Assembly (NCBI GenBank): GCA_034670065.1
Contig: JAXMOG010000009.1
Location: 62,001-126,000, forward strand
From: Mesobacterium_A sp034670065
GTDB lineage: Bacteria > Pseudomonadota > Alphaproteobacteria > Rhodobacterales > Rhodobacteraceae
Length of the DNA stretch: 64,000 nucleotides
Direction of reading: 5' to 3'
This document shows positions 1 through 9,180 of the stretch, one piece after another. The position numbers and the translations under genes are program-made. The notes beneath the pieces are model-generated. The model ran no database searches, was not told the DNA's origin, and saw only the letters and a list, made by a program, of their open reading frames with translations. How positions within the stretch are numbered: position 1 is the stretch's first letter; each line of letters opens with the position of its first letter.

Positions 1-1473
1 GATCAGCCGGCCACGTTCTATCTGTTTCCCTTCCGCGCGTGGGAGCTGTTGGCAGGCGTCTTTTTGGCCATCGCTGGTCAGACCTTCCGTTGGCAGTGGC
101 GGGGATGGTCGTTGCTATCCTATCTGGGATTGATCGCGGTTTTGGTTGCGATCTTCATGATCAAACCAGATGACAGATTTCCCGGATATATCGCGATTTT
201 GCCAGTGTTGGGCACGGTTTTCTTGCTTGGAACTGGCCGGGGTGACACCCTGGTGACCCGCCTTTTGTCGTCACGCATCATGGTGTTCTTCGGGCTGATT
301 TCCTATTCGCTTTATCTGTGGCATTGGCCGGTCTTTACGCTTTCAACATATCTGCGTGGCGAATACGCAAACATCTTTGAATCCATCGCTTGGATGGGAT
401 TGTCTGTAGTTCTTGGCACATTGTCTTGGGCATTGGTCGAGGCGCCCGTTCGTCGGGCGCAGCGCCTACCGGGCTGGAGCATTCTGGGCGGTGCGGTTCT
501 TTCCAGCGGCCTTCTGTTGGCGGTAGGTGGGTATCTGTATGTACGTGACGGGGCGATTGATCGATTTGGCCCAACTGTACGGCCGCATATCGAAGCGTCT
601 GCCGATTTTCTGCAAGACTGGAGCCGCTGCAACGTGCCCGACGAAGGCCCATTAATGGGTTTGGAGGTTTGTCCAATCGGGCCCGAAGGCGAACCGAAAG
701 TATTGGTCTGGGGTGATAGCCATGTGCGCGCATATCGCGAAGGCCTAGACCTTGCGGCGCATGAGGCCGGCACACCCGGCATTATTATCTGGCGCGCTGG
801 ATGCGCCCCGCTTTTTGATGTGCGGAAAATCGAAAGCTACGCAACTCCGGCAGAAGATCTGGCCTGTTCAAACGCCAACCTTCAGATCAAACAGTCTTTC
901 GGCCGTATGCCCAGCATCGAGTCGATCTTTCTGATCGGGCGTTGGACATATTACGCACACGGGAACGGCGTTGGGTTGGATGCGGAAAATACGATCCAGA
1001 TATTGCCGAAAGAAGGGGCACTGGCCGTTGACCGCACTCAGGCGGATTTGGTCGCCGACGCCATCAAGTCAACCGTAGACACGTTGTTCCAGAGCTTTGA
1101 CAAAATTTTTGTACTGCGTCAGGCGCCTGAAGTTCCCTACTATGACTCCAGAAAAGCCGCGCGAGAAGCTGCGCATCAAAACTGGCCATTTGCCGCAACG
1201 CCAGTCACGCAACAAGACGTTCCGCTATCTGCCGCTTTGGAGCGGGCATCGGTTGCAGAAGCACCATTTAGGTCACTGTCGCAAGCGGGTTGGTTGAATT
1301 GGATTGACCCTTGGCCATCGCTTTGCACAGATCAATCATGCCAGGCTCTAGTGAATGATATCGGGTATTATTTTGACAACAACCACGTCACCAATTCCGC
1401 CGCGCTGGCATTGCGTCAGTATTTCGCGCCTGTATTTAACACGCAGGGGGCAAGCACTTCGGCCGGGGGATAA
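1..1473 (+). CDS. Acyltransferase-3 / SGNH fusion (OafA-like), 5' truncated
   Basis: The reading frame is open from base 1, so the N-terminus lies outside the window. The visible start reads PFRAWELLAG, a conserved block of the membrane acyltransferase-3 family (OafA/YrhL), followed by several hydrophobic helices up to about codon 190. The rest is a periplasmic SGNH domain: a GDSH box (VLVWGDSH, near base 708) carries the nucleophilic serine, and DNNH near base 1377 supplies the Asp-His pair. Proteins of this architecture move acetyl or other acyl groups across the inner membrane onto polysaccharide or lipopolysaccharide sugars. It ends 3 bases before the GMC oxidoreductase gene, so the two are probably co-transcribed. 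The sugar acceptor and acyl donor cannot be read from sequence. Confidence 0.9.
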   Translation, partial: DQPATFYLFPFRAWELLAGVFLAIAGQTFRWQWRGWSLLSYLGLIAVLVAIFMIKPDDRFPGYIAILPVLGTVFLLGTGRGDTLVTRLLSSRIMVFFGLISYSLYLWHWPVFTLSTYLRGEYANIFESIAWMGLSVVLGTLSWALVEAPVRRAQRLPGWSILGGAVLSSGLLLAVGGYLYVRDGAIDRFGPTVRPHIEASADFLQDWSRCNVPDEGPLMGLEVCPIGPEGEPKVLVWGDSHVRAYREGLDLAAHEAGTPGIIIWRAGCAPLFDVRKIESYATPAEDLACSNANLQIKQSFGRMPSIESIFLIGRWTYYAHGNGVGLDAENTIQILPKEGALAVDRTQADLVADAIKSTVDTLFQSFDKIFVLRQAPEVPYYDSRKAAREAAHQNWPFAATPVTQQDVPLSAALERASVAEAPFRSLSQAGWLNWIDPWPSLCTDQSCQALVNDIGYYFDNNHVTNSAALALRQYFAPVFNTQGASTSAGG

Positions 1474-1476
1474 GTT

Positions 1477-3042
1477 GTGAGCAGCAAACCCCAAGGCAAC
1501 TGGGACGTTATCGTCATCGGCACAGGTGTTGGCGGCGGAACAGTTGGCCGCGCATTGGCCGAAGCCGGAAAGAAAGTTCTTTTTCTGGAAAAGGGCCCCA
1601 AGGGGTTTCGTTCTGAACAGCAAGGTCTGAGCGATGATGTCTTTCTACCAGAGGCGCGCCTAACGCGGGGTCTTTGGCCAGAGCCACTTCACGCCAAACT
1701 CAATGGGCGCGACAGCGCGTTCTTTGCTCCGATTGGTGCGGGGCTTGGCGGGTCTTCGGCTTTCTACGCGGCAACCTTGGAACGGCCAGAACGGCATGAT
1801 CTGGAGGATGTACCGGACATGCCGCATCCAACTGGCGGATGGGCTGTTGGCTATGACGACATGTTGCCTTGGTATGATCGCGCAGCCGAAACCTATCATC
1901 TGTGTGGTACGCCCGACCCATTATCGCGGGAACCACAAATGCCACTGGAAAACCCGCCCGATGACAGCGTAGGCGATGCCGCATTGATGCACTCTTTCCG
2001 CAACAACGGTTTGCATCCCTATCGGTTACACTCGGCAATACGGTATGTTGATGGCTGTCTAGGTTGTATGGGTCATAAATGCCCCAAACCTTGTAAAATG
2101 GATGGTCGCTCTGCAGGGGTGGAACCTGCATTGGCAACTGGAAATGCCACACTGTGGGATCGCGCAGATGTCACGCGGTTGATCGGCGATTCCGAGACGA
2201 TTTCCGCGGTTGAGTTGGTTAGAAACGGCGAACTGCTAACAGTATCGGCGCCCATCATGATTTTGGCGGGCGGGGCGCTGGGGTCTGCACGGTTGTTGCT
2301 CGCGTCCAAAAATGAACAGTGGCCAAATGGATGTGGCAATTCCAGCGGATTGGTTGGCCGGAACCTGATGTTTCACATGAACGAGATGTTCATGATCTGG
2401 CCGCCAAAATCTGCGCCTGACAGCGGACCATCCAAATCCATTTCTGTGCGTGACCTGTACCATCAAGGCGGTATGCGGTTTGGCACAGTTCAAGCCATGG
2501 GGATTGATGTGTCCTACGGTGAAATCGTGTTTTACCTAAACGCGATGTTGGAACGTTCTGCCTTGCAGAAGTTGAAATTTCTGCGGCAATTGACCCGCCT
2601 GCCGGCTGCTGTGGCATCAAAGATGATGGGCAAGGCAAAGATTTTCGTCGGTCTGCTAGAGGATTTGCCCTATCCCGAAAATCGAGTTGTTTTGGATTCT
2701 GAGAATCCGGGCCGACTGAGCGTGGAATACAGATTCCACAAAGAGCTTTTGAAGAGACGAAAACAATTCCGTAAGGCGATCCGTAAGGCATTTCGCGGAC
2801 ATCGCCGGATGTTTTTGGGTGTTCAGCCGGAACTGAACTTTGGCCACCCCTGCGGAACGGCAAAGTTTGGGGATGATCCGGCATCATCCGTTTTGAACCG
2901 CGATTGCCGCAGCCACGATATCAAGAACCTATATGTTGTGGACGCGTCCTTTATGCCGACGTCCATGGGTGTGAACCCCAGCTTAACCATTGCGGCAAAT
3001 GCCCTGCGCGTGGCCGACGTTATTAACAGGAGCACACCATGA
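1477..3042 (+). CDS. GMC-family FAD-dependent oxidoreductase
   Basis: A 521-aa flavoprotein. The N-terminus has the Rossmann FAD motif GTGVGGGTVG (residues about 15-24) ending in the acidic FLEKG strand. The C-terminus has the GMC signature VDASFMPTSMGVNPSLTI, which holds the end of the FAD site. Proteins of this type oxidise alcohols or sugar hydroxyls. Around residue 194 there is an unusual four-cysteine cluster (C-x2-C-x4-C-x3-C). The start is GTG 3 bases after the upstream stop, and the end overlaps the SDR gene by 4 bases (ATGA), so the two are translationally coupled. Their pairing suggests sequential oxidation and reduction of one sugar or alcohol, as in an epimerisation through a keto intermediate. 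The substrate is unknown. Confidence 0.85.
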   Translation: MSSKPQGNWDVIVIGTGVGGGTVGRALAEAGKKVLFLEKGPKGFRSEQQGLSDDVFLPEARLTRGLWPEPLHAKLNGRDSAFFAPIGAGLGGSSAFYAATLERPERHDLEDVPDMPHPTGGWAVGYDDMLPWYDRAAETYHLCGTPDPLSREPQMPLENPPDDSVGDAALMHSFRNNGLHPYRLHSAIRYVDGCLGCMGHKCPKPCKMDGRSAGVEPALATGNATLWDRADVTRLIGDSETISAVELVRNGELLTVSAPIMILAGGALGSARLLLASKNEQWPNGCGNSSGLVGRNLMFHMNEMFMIWPPKSAPDSGPSKSISVRDLYHQGGMRFGTVQAMGIDVSYGEIVFYLNAMLERSALQKLKFLRQLTRLPAAVASKMMGKAKIFVGLLEDLPYPENRVVLDSENPGRLSVEYRFHKELLKRRKQFRKAIRKAFRGHRRMFLGVQPELNFGHPCGTAKFGDDPASSVLNRDCRSHDIKNLYVVDASFMPTSMGVNPSLTIAANALRVADVINRSTP

Positions 3043-3812
3043 CGATGCTGAAACCTTCGGATGGATGCGTGATTCTAACAGGCGCCGGGTCCGGTTTGGG
3101 CCGTGCTATGGCGGTTGAACTGACCAAAAAGGGCTTCAAAGTTGTTGGATTTGGTCGTCGGGCGAATGCGCTGGATGACACTCAAAAGGCCTGTGCCGCT
3201 GACCTTTTCGTTCCGATGCCATTGGATGTCAGCGATTCCGCAGCTGTCAAAGAAGCAGTTGATGGAGTCGATGCTCTGCATGGGGGGATCGCACTGTTGA
3301 TCAACAATGCCGCGGTCTATCCCCGTGTTGATTTTTTGGAGGCGTCTGCGGCGGATTTCATGAAGGTGGTCGACGTCAATCTGGGCGGAATCGTGAATTG
3401 TAGCCATGCTGCGCTGTCACACATGGTCGAGCGCGGCTGGGGTCGAATCCTGAATGTTGCGACTTTTGCGGATTTGAATCCGTTGCCTTCGGCTGCCGCG
3501 TATTCGGTGTCAAAAGGGGCTGCCCGTATCCTAACACGTGCGTTGATTGCCGATGTTTCAGATCGGTTACCAGGCATTGTAATTGGTGACTGGATGCCGG
3601 GCATGCTGAAAACGGAAATGGGGATTCCGGATGGGTTGGATCCTTCGGTTTCGGCAAAATGGGGCGTCGCGTTGGCGCTGAATACCGATCCGTCCTTCAA
3701 CGGCGCGGTTTTTGAAACCAACATGGAGGTTCTGCCGCCCGTGGGGTTGAAGCAGAAATTGAAAGCCGCTGTTACGGGAAAACGGCCAAAGCCGCGTATG
3801 ATCGACGCTTAG
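3039..3812 (+). CDS. Short-chain dehydrogenase/reductase
   Basis: A 257-aa classical SDR. The N-terminal TGAGSGLG is the nucleotide-binding glycine motif, NNAA is the structural motif, and YSVSK is the catalytic Tyr-x3-Lys. The residue 13 before the tyrosine, normally the catalytic serine, is threonine here (NVAT). That may slow catalysis or only shift it, since threonine can sometimes stand in. An AGGAG ribosome site lies 7 bases before the ATG inside the end of the GMC gene. It probably reduces or oxidises the product of that flavoprotein in surface-sugar metabolism. The stop overlaps the convergent WecG gene by 4 bases, leaving no room for a separate terminator. Confidence 0.85.
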   Translation: MTMLKPSDGCVILTGAGSGLGRAMAVELTKKGFKVVGFGRRANALDDTQKACAADLFVPMPLDVSDSAAVKEAVDGVDALHGGIALLINNAAVYPRVDFLEASAADFMKVVDVNLGGIVNCSHAALSHMVERGWGRILNVATFADLNPLPSAAAYSVSKGAARILTRALIADVSDRLPGIVIGDWMPGMLKTEMGIPDGLDPSVSAKWGVALALNTDPSFNGAVFETNMEVLPPVGLKQKLKAAVTGKRPKPRMIDA

Positions 3813-4567
3813 GCGCGCGACCAACGCTGCTCAAGCGCGCGTTTCATCTGACCAGGCAGGACAACAAGGCACTTAATATAACGTGGTCCAAGCCGGCGTG
3901 GGCTGGACAAAGCACGCCACAGCCATTCCAACGCCAAACGACGCACCCAACGCGGGGCGCGAATCTGACTACCTGCAATGAAATCCAATCCGGCACCGGT
4001 ACAGATAAAGCCCACATTCGGCGCAATTTCACGCGCGCGAGCCGCTAAAATTTCTTGTTTTGGTGACCCCAAAGCAAGAATGCACAGCTTTGCACCGCTA
4101 TCGCGTACCTGTTCGATGATGGTAACGGCTAACTCGCCATCCGGCTCCAAGCCCATGGGCGGGGAGATTTTGCACGTCACTTGCAGGCCCGGAATCTCTT
4201 TTTCCATCTGCAAGGCGGCCGAGTTCAGTGTCTCGTCTGTTGAGCCCAACAAGGCAACAGGCACGCCAACCGCAGCAGCAATACGTGACAACGGAATAAT
4301 TGTATCCGACCCCGGAATCAGGTGCACCGGTTTGCGGGCGATCTGAGACATCCATACGATCGGGTTTCCATCAGCCGTAACCAAATCCTGCTTGGCGTAA
4401 GCGTCCCGGAACTCTTTGAGTTCCCTTAACTTTACCAAGTGATCCAGATTGATCGTGGCCATCGAAAAACCGACGTTGTTTTCGAGTCTATGGACCACTT
4501 CACAAGTAAGAGTTTCCCAGTCGGGAACATTTACCTTGATCGCAGACGATCCAAACTCGAACTTCAT
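3809..4567 (-). CDS. WecG/TagA/CpsF-family glycosyltransferase
   Basis: A 252-aa soluble, membrane-associated transferase of the GT26 family, which adds an N-acetylmannosamine-type or other hexosamine/uronic sugar to a lipid-linked first sugar. Visible family blocks are TINLDHLVKL, the TADG...W region (LVTADGNPIVW), the LLGS turn, ALGSPKQE, and the C-terminal RAPRWVRRLALEWLWR that binds the membrane. A longer TTG start at 4582 is possible, but ATG 4567 has a GGGGAA ribosome site 7 bases upstream and matches the usual family length. It is the only minus-strand gene in the first 11 kb and is divergent from the Gfo/Idh gene across a 291-bp spacer, in which no convincing promoter was recognised. 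Confidence 0.88.
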   Translation of the reverse strand: MKFEFGSSAIKVNVPDWETLTCEVVHRLENNVGFSMATINLDHLVKLRELKEFRDAYAKQDLVTADGNPIVWMSQIARKPVHLIPGSDTIIPLSRIAAAVGVPVALLGSTDETLNSAALQMEKEIPGLQVTCKISPPMGLEPDGELAVTIIEQVRDSGAKLCILALGSPKQEILAARAREIAPNVGFICTGAGLDFIAGSQIRAPRWVRRLALEWLWRALSSPRRLGPRYIKCLVVLPGQMKRALEQRWSRA

Positions 4568-4858
4568 TCGCGCGTTCCCCAAGAACTCGCCCTCACAATA
4601 AATACAAATAAGCTCACGCGAACTAAGTCGAAAACCTTGACCGCATTGGGGCGCAGGAAAGACGAATTGGCAGCACCCGACCTGCCGTTTCAGGAATCAA
4701 CAAAGCCTAGTCGAATTATGGTCATAAATTAATGTTGAAACCACGGGGAAAAGAGTAAATCGGCAGGCAAGAGTGTTTTCGGATATCGAAACTTCGGTCC
4801 ACGGGGCATACATCGCCTCGACTGTTGTGTTTATTGGTGACGGCATGAAGGGTGCGTT

Positions 4859-5983
4859 ATGTCCGTGGTTTCCATCATAGGGTGCGGCTTTGTGGCCGAC
4901 CTGTATATGCGATCGCTTCAAACGTTTTCGCATATCAACGTAGCCGGGGTTTATGACCGCGACGATGCGCGTTTGCGTACGTTCTGCGATCATTACAAGG
5001 TTAACGCTGTCTCCTCTCTGGAGGAATTGCTGGCGCAACATCCCAAAGATGGTTTGATTCTGAACCTAACGAATCCCTCAGCACATTATGAGCTGAACAA
5101 GGCCTGTCTGGATGCGGGTTTTCACGTCTATTCTGAAAAGCCGCTGGCTTTGGAGACTGATCAAGCAAAAGAGCTGTACGATTTGGCCAAAGAGAAGGGC
5201 CTGATGCTGGGTTCCGCCCCTTGTTCGATGCTGGGCGAAGCGGCTCAAACACTGGGTTACGCGCTTCGGAAAGGAATCGCAGGCACACCCAGGTTGATCT
5301 ATGCGGAACTTGATGAAGGTTTCGTTACGCAGGCCGCGTATAAAAAATGGCTGTCCGACACGGGCGCGCCATGGCCCTATGAAGACGAATTCAACGTCGG
5401 CTGCACATTAGAACATGCAGGATACTACCTTAGCTGGCTGATTGCCTGGTTTGGGTCTGTTCGAACGGTTGTATCCGCATCAGCAGAAGTTTTGCCCGAC
5501 AAGATTGGCAAAGGGCCAATGGCGCCAGACGTGTCAATTGCGACGCTGTTCTTTGAAAACGGTCCGGTTGTGCGGATGACCAACTCTATCGTCGCGCCGC
5601 ACGACCACTCGCTTCAAATTATTGGGGACAAGGGTGTTTTGGCTTGTCACGAAGCTTGGGACAACGCCGCCAAGGTTACGTTTTCCAAACGGCTGACCAT
5701 TCGGCGCCGATTGATGGAAAGCCCAATCAAACGTCGTATCAAGCTGAAGCAACCGACCCATCCAAAGGTCGAACGATGGGGCGCTGCTGCGTTAAACTTC
5801 ATGTTGGGACCGGCAGAAATGCTGGATTGTCTGGCAAACGGTACGCAAACGCGAATCACGCCAGAATTTGCCCTGCATATGACAGAAGTAACTCTGGCCG
5901 TGCAGAATGCCGGCGAAGACTCCGGTGCTCAGAAAATGACAACACGGTGTGATCCTATGGAGCCGATGCCTTGGGCAAATTGA
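4859..5983 (+). CDS. Gfo/Idh/MocA-family oxidoreductase
   Basis: A 374-aa NAD(P)-dependent sugar oxidoreductase. The N-terminal Rossmann fold begins SIIGCGFVAD, and the family's EKP block (YSEKPLALE, residues about 94-102) positions the active-site lysine. The C-terminal half is the substrate-binding domain. Such enzymes oxidise or reduce hydroxyl groups of nucleotide sugars or inositols, often the 3-position. It overlaps the next gene, an epimerase, by 13 bases. The same two activities occur fused in one protein at 9181-11286, so the two domains probably act one after the other on one sugar. Confidence 0.87.
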   Translation: MSVVSIIGCGFVADLYMRSLQTFSHINVAGVYDRDDARLRTFCDHYKVNAVSSLEELLAQHPKDGLILNLTNPSAHYELNKACLDAGFHVYSEKPLALETDQAKELYDLAKEKGLMLGSAPCSMLGEAAQTLGYALRKGIAGTPRLIYAELDEGFVTQAAYKKWLSDTGAPWPYEDEFNVGCTLEHAGYYLSWLIAWFGSVRTVVSASAEVLPDKIGKGPMAPDVSIATLFFENGPVVRMTNSIVAPHDHSLQIIGDKGVLACHEAWDNAAKVTFSKRLTIRRRLMESPIKRRIKLKQPTHPKVERWGAAALNFMLGPAEMLDCLANGTQTRITPEFALHMTEVTLAVQNAGEDSGAQKMTTRCDPMEPMPWAN

Positions 5984-6948
5984 ACCGGATCATGATCACT
6001 GGGGCGTCTGGATTTATCGGGCAGGCCGCAGTCAAGGAAGCGATTTCGCAAGGGCTGGAAGTTGTGGCCGTTGTTCGGAACACTGTTCCAGACGATTGGC
6101 GCGGGGTGCCAGGCTTGTCTGTTTTGCGTTGTGATCTGTCTGATCCCAATGCTGCAGATATTCTTGCAGATTCTATGGGCGTCGACGCCGTTGTGCATGC
6201 CGCTGCGCATTTGGGCAGCGATCAAAGCGCGCAAAACAGGGATACAGTTACCGCAACAGAGACTGTTCTACATGCAATGTTGTTAGAAGGGGTCAAAAGC
6301 ATGATCCTGATCAGCAGCCTTGGTGTTTATGACACATCGCGGTTGTGGCCGGGTGCACAGGTGACCGAAGAAACACCAATTGAAGAGTCAAACAAAGCAC
6401 GCGACGGGTATGTGCGCGGTAAGCTGATGCAAGAAGCTTTGTGTCAGCGGGCTGCAGAACGCCGTGGTTTTGACCTGTGTATATTACGGCCGGGTGCGGT
6501 TTATGGCCCGAGCCGGACATGGAACGCACATGTGGGCGTTGGGGTTGGACCGTTGCTAATGCGTGTTGGCCGTGGCGGAGAGATTCCTTTGTGCCATGTT
6601 GATACCGTTGCCCGTGCAATCGTTGCGGCGGCCCGCCAGCGGTCTGAAGGCGTGTTCAACGTTTTGGATGATGATCGACCGAATCGAAAACGGTTCGTCC
6701 GGGCGCATCGTCAATCTGGATGGCCGACCTTCACGTTGCCTGCTCCGTGGTGGCTGTTTCTGTTGGCTGGGTATGTGCTGGACATCCTTCCGGGAAAAAA
6801 GCCCGGTTTGCTGCGTCCGCCTGTTCTTAAGGCTCGAATGATGCCGCTGCGCTATTCAAACGCCAAAATTCGAAAGTTCTTTGGTTTGGCTGAAAGTGAT
6901 CCCTTTGAGCAGTTGCTGATCAATTCCATACGGGAGGAGCAAGCGTGA
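5971..6948 (+). CDS. NAD-dependent epimerase/dehydratase (extended SDR)
   Basis: About 325 aa. ITGASGFIGQAA near the N-terminus is the extended-SDR nucleotide motif, and LRPGAVYGP is the family's substrate-loop signature. The catalytic tyrosine is probably the Tyr of DGYVRGKLMQE (YxxxK), and ISSLG supplies the serine. The TTG start at 5971 has a GGAG site 8 bases upstream. ATG at 5992, just before the glycine motif, is a shorter option. It most likely epimerises, dehydrates or reduces a nucleotide sugar together with the overlapping Gfo/Idh enzyme. The end overlaps the next glycosyltransferase by 4 bases (GTGA). Confidence 0.83.
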   Translation: MGKLNRIMITGASGFIGQAAVKEAISQGLEVVAVVRNTVPDDWRGVPGLSVLRCDLSDPNAADILADSMGVDAVVHAAAHLGSDQSAQNRDTVTATETVLHAMLLEGVKSMILISSLGVYDTSRLWPGAQVTEETPIEESNKARDGYVRGKLMQEALCQRAAERRGFDLCILRPGAVYGPSRTWNAHVGVGVGPLLMRVGRGGEIPLCHVDTVARAIVAAARQRSEGVFNVLDDDRPNRKRFVRAHRQSGWPTFTLPAPWWLFLLAGYVLDILPGKKPGLLRPPVLKARMMPLRYSNAKIRKFFGLAESDPFEQLLINSIREEQA

Positions 6949-8204
6949 TCAACTCCGAACTCCCCCGTATTGCGTACCTGACTGGAGAGTATCCACGCGC
7001 ATCCGACACGTTTATTCAACGTGAAGTGGCCGCGCTGCGGCGCGAGGGTCACGATGTTCTAACCTGTTCGATCCGTCGCACCGGCCCTGAGCATTTGGTT
7101 GGGCCAGAGCAAAAGGAAGAGCACGCTCGAACCTTCATGGTTTTGAACGCTGCAAAAAGTCCGGTTCGTTTGCTTGCTGCCCATTTGCGCTGGATGAAAA
7201 AGCCCAAATCCTATTTGGCGGCTTTGGCTTTGGCCTGGCGTACCGCACCCAAGGGCATCAAGGGACGGCTTTTCAACCTGTTCTATTTTTTGGAAGCGGG
7301 TGTTTTAGCGGCGCATCTAGATGACCAAGGTGTGCAGCACCTGCACAACCACATTGCAAAAGCATCCTGCACAGTGGCGATGTTGGTAAATGCCCTGTCG
7401 GGTCTGCCGTACAGCTTTACCATTCATGGGCCGGACATTTTCTTTGAGCCAGGACACTGGCGTATTGATGAAAAGGCAAAGCGCGCGCGCTTTGTGGCCT
7501 GCATCAGTGACTTTTGTCGATCTCAGTTGATGTGTTTTTCCGGTGCGAAAGACTGGGAAAAGTTTCATATCATCCACTGCGGGATTGAACCCGGTCGTTA
7601 TACCGCTGCGCCGAAGCATAGTGGAAAACACCTGTTGTTTGTGGGCCGCTTGGCGGGTGTCAAAGGTGTTCCGGTTCTGCTGAACGCAGTCGCAAAATTG
7701 AAAGATCAACACCCTGATCTGCGGGTCACATTGATTGGTGATGGACCGGATCGTGCCGATCTAGAGGCAATGTCTACGTCACTGGACCTTGAACAGTTGG
7801 TAGAATTTACCGGGTACAAATCGCAATCAGAGGTGGCCGAAACGTTGGCTCAAACCGATGTATTCGTGCTGCCCAGCTTTGCCGAAGGCGTCCCCGTTGT
7901 GTTGATGGAGGCAATGGCCGCACAAGTGCCTGTTGTCACAACCCAGATTGCTGGTGTGCCTGAATTGGTAAGGAACGGCGAAAGCGGCGTTTTGGTCCCG
8001 CCGGGTGATGAAGACGCACTAATCGCTGCGTTGGACTGCCTTCTGCAAAGCCAGGATTTACGGCGAAAGATGGGTGCGGCTGGGCGTGATATTGTATCGG
8101 CCGACTTCAATGTTCAGCAGGAGGCCGCCAGGTTGTCGCAATTGTTTTGCGCCTATGGTCAGGATGGGACCCCACCCGCCAAACGGCCGGAGGTATCAGT
8201 ATGA
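6945..8204 (+). CDS. Family 4 (GT-B) glycosyltransferase
   Basis: A 419-aa retaining glycosyltransferase. The N-terminal domain starts with the typical RIAYLTGEYPRASDTFIQ loop. The C-terminal GT1/GT4 domain contains FVGRLAGVKGVPVLL, LIGDGPDR and FAEGVPVVLMEAMA, the last being the EX7E sugar-nucleotide motif. The closest general type is the colanic-acid/amylovoran transferase group. It starts with GTG and is coupled by 4-bp overlaps to the epimerase before it and the family 2 transferase after it. It should extend a lipid-linked repeat unit in the cytoplasm. Donor and acceptor are not predictable. Confidence 0.88.
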   Translation: MINSELPRIAYLTGEYPRASDTFIQREVAALRREGHDVLTCSIRRTGPEHLVGPEQKEEHARTFMVLNAAKSPVRLLAAHLRWMKKPKSYLAALALAWRTAPKGIKGRLFNLFYFLEAGVLAAHLDDQGVQHLHNHIAKASCTVAMLVNALSGLPYSFTIHGPDIFFEPGHWRIDEKAKRARFVACISDFCRSQLMCFSGAKDWEKFHIIHCGIEPGRYTAAPKHSGKHLLFVGRLAGVKGVPVLLNAVAKLKDQHPDLRVTLIGDGPDRADLEAMSTSLDLEQLVEFTGYKSQSEVAETLAQTDVFVLPSFAEGVPVVLMEAMAAQVPVVTTQIAGVPELVRNGESGVLVPPGDEDALIAALDCLLQSQDLRRKMGAAGRDIVSADFNVQQEAARLSQLFCAYGQDGTPPAKRPEVSV

Positions 8205-9172
8205 CTCAGGTAGATGTCGTTCTGATCGGCCGAAATGAAGGGCAACGTTTAGTGAATGCGCTGAACGCCACCGTTGGGCAGGCCCGGCGTGTTGTCTATG
8301 TAGACAGCGGTTCGACGGACGGATCGATCGAAGCTGCGAAATTGGCAGGGGCCGAAGTTGTTCAACTGGATTTGAGCATTCCTTTTACCGCTGCCCGCGC
8401 ACGTAACGCTGGCTTTGAGGCATTGGATTCCTCTGGTCCAACACCGGAACTTGTTCAGTTTGTTGATGGGGATTGCGCGCTGGTTGATGGCTATATTGAC
8501 CAAGCACGCCAGCATCTTCTGGCGGACGATGGTTTGGCATTGGTCACTGGCTGGCGCGGCGAAATTGATCGCGATGGCAGTGTTTACAACCAGCTGTGTG
8601 ATTTTGAGTGGCGCCGCCCTGCAGGGCCGATGCTGGCGTGCGGCGGAGACATGCTGGTGCGCGCAAAAGCGTTTCGTCAGGTCGGCGGATTTGACCCAAC
8701 CGTGATCGCTGCCGAGGATGATGAGTTTTGCACACGCCTGCGGAAAGCCGGATGGCGGTTGGAGCGTATCCCATCCGAAATGACACGGCACGACGCCGCT
8801 ATGATGCAGTTTTCGCAATGGTGGCAGCGCGCGGTTCGCACGGGTCATGGGTTTGCCCAGGTCGGTTTTTTGCACCCCGATTACTTTGTGATCGAACGTC
8901 GACGCGTTTGGATATTTGCCTTGGTAGTCCCTGTTTTGGCACTGATTCTGGCTTTGATTTCACCGTTTTTGGGCCTGTTGCCGTTGGGCATGTACCCAAT
9001 GTCATTCTGGCGAACGCTAAAGGGTTTGAAGGCCGAAGGCCTGCCAAAGCGCGAGGCACGAAACCATGCGGCGCTGATCGTACTTTCCAAATTTCCCAAC
9101 TTGATTGGGATGATCATTTTTCATTGGCGACGGCTTCGCCAGGCGCAAATGCGCATCATTGAATACAAGTGA
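8201..9172 (+). CDS. Family 2 glycosyltransferase with C-terminal membrane helices
   Basis: A 323-aa protein beginning VDVVLIGRNEGQR, with VDSGSTDGS (nucleotide-binding Asp) and FVDGDC (DXD metal site), then the acceptor region AEDDEFC containing the probable catalytic ED. Two hydrophobic helices near residues 245-280 anchor it in the inner membrane. ATG 8201 was chosen because CGGAGG lies about 8 bases upstream and it forms an ATGA overlap with the preceding gene; the frame stays open upstream to 8147 but without family similarity. It most probably adds one sugar to the repeat unit. Confidence 0.87.
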   Translation: MTQVDVVLIGRNEGQRLVNALNATVGQARRVVYVDSGSTDGSIEAAKLAGAEVVQLDLSIPFTAARARNAGFEALDSSGPTPELVQFVDGDCALVDGYIDQARQHLLADDGLALVTGWRGEIDRDGSVYNQLCDFEWRRPAGPMLACGGDMLVRAKAFRQVGGFDPTVIAAEDDEFCTRLRKAGWRLERIPSEMTRHDAAMMQFSQWWQRAVRTGHGFAQVGFLHPDYFVIERRRVWIFALVVPVLALILALISPFLGLLPLGMYPMSFWRTLKGLKAEGLPKREARNHAALIVLSKFPNLIGMIIFHWRRLRQAQMRIIEYK

Positions 9173-9180
9173 GGAACCTT

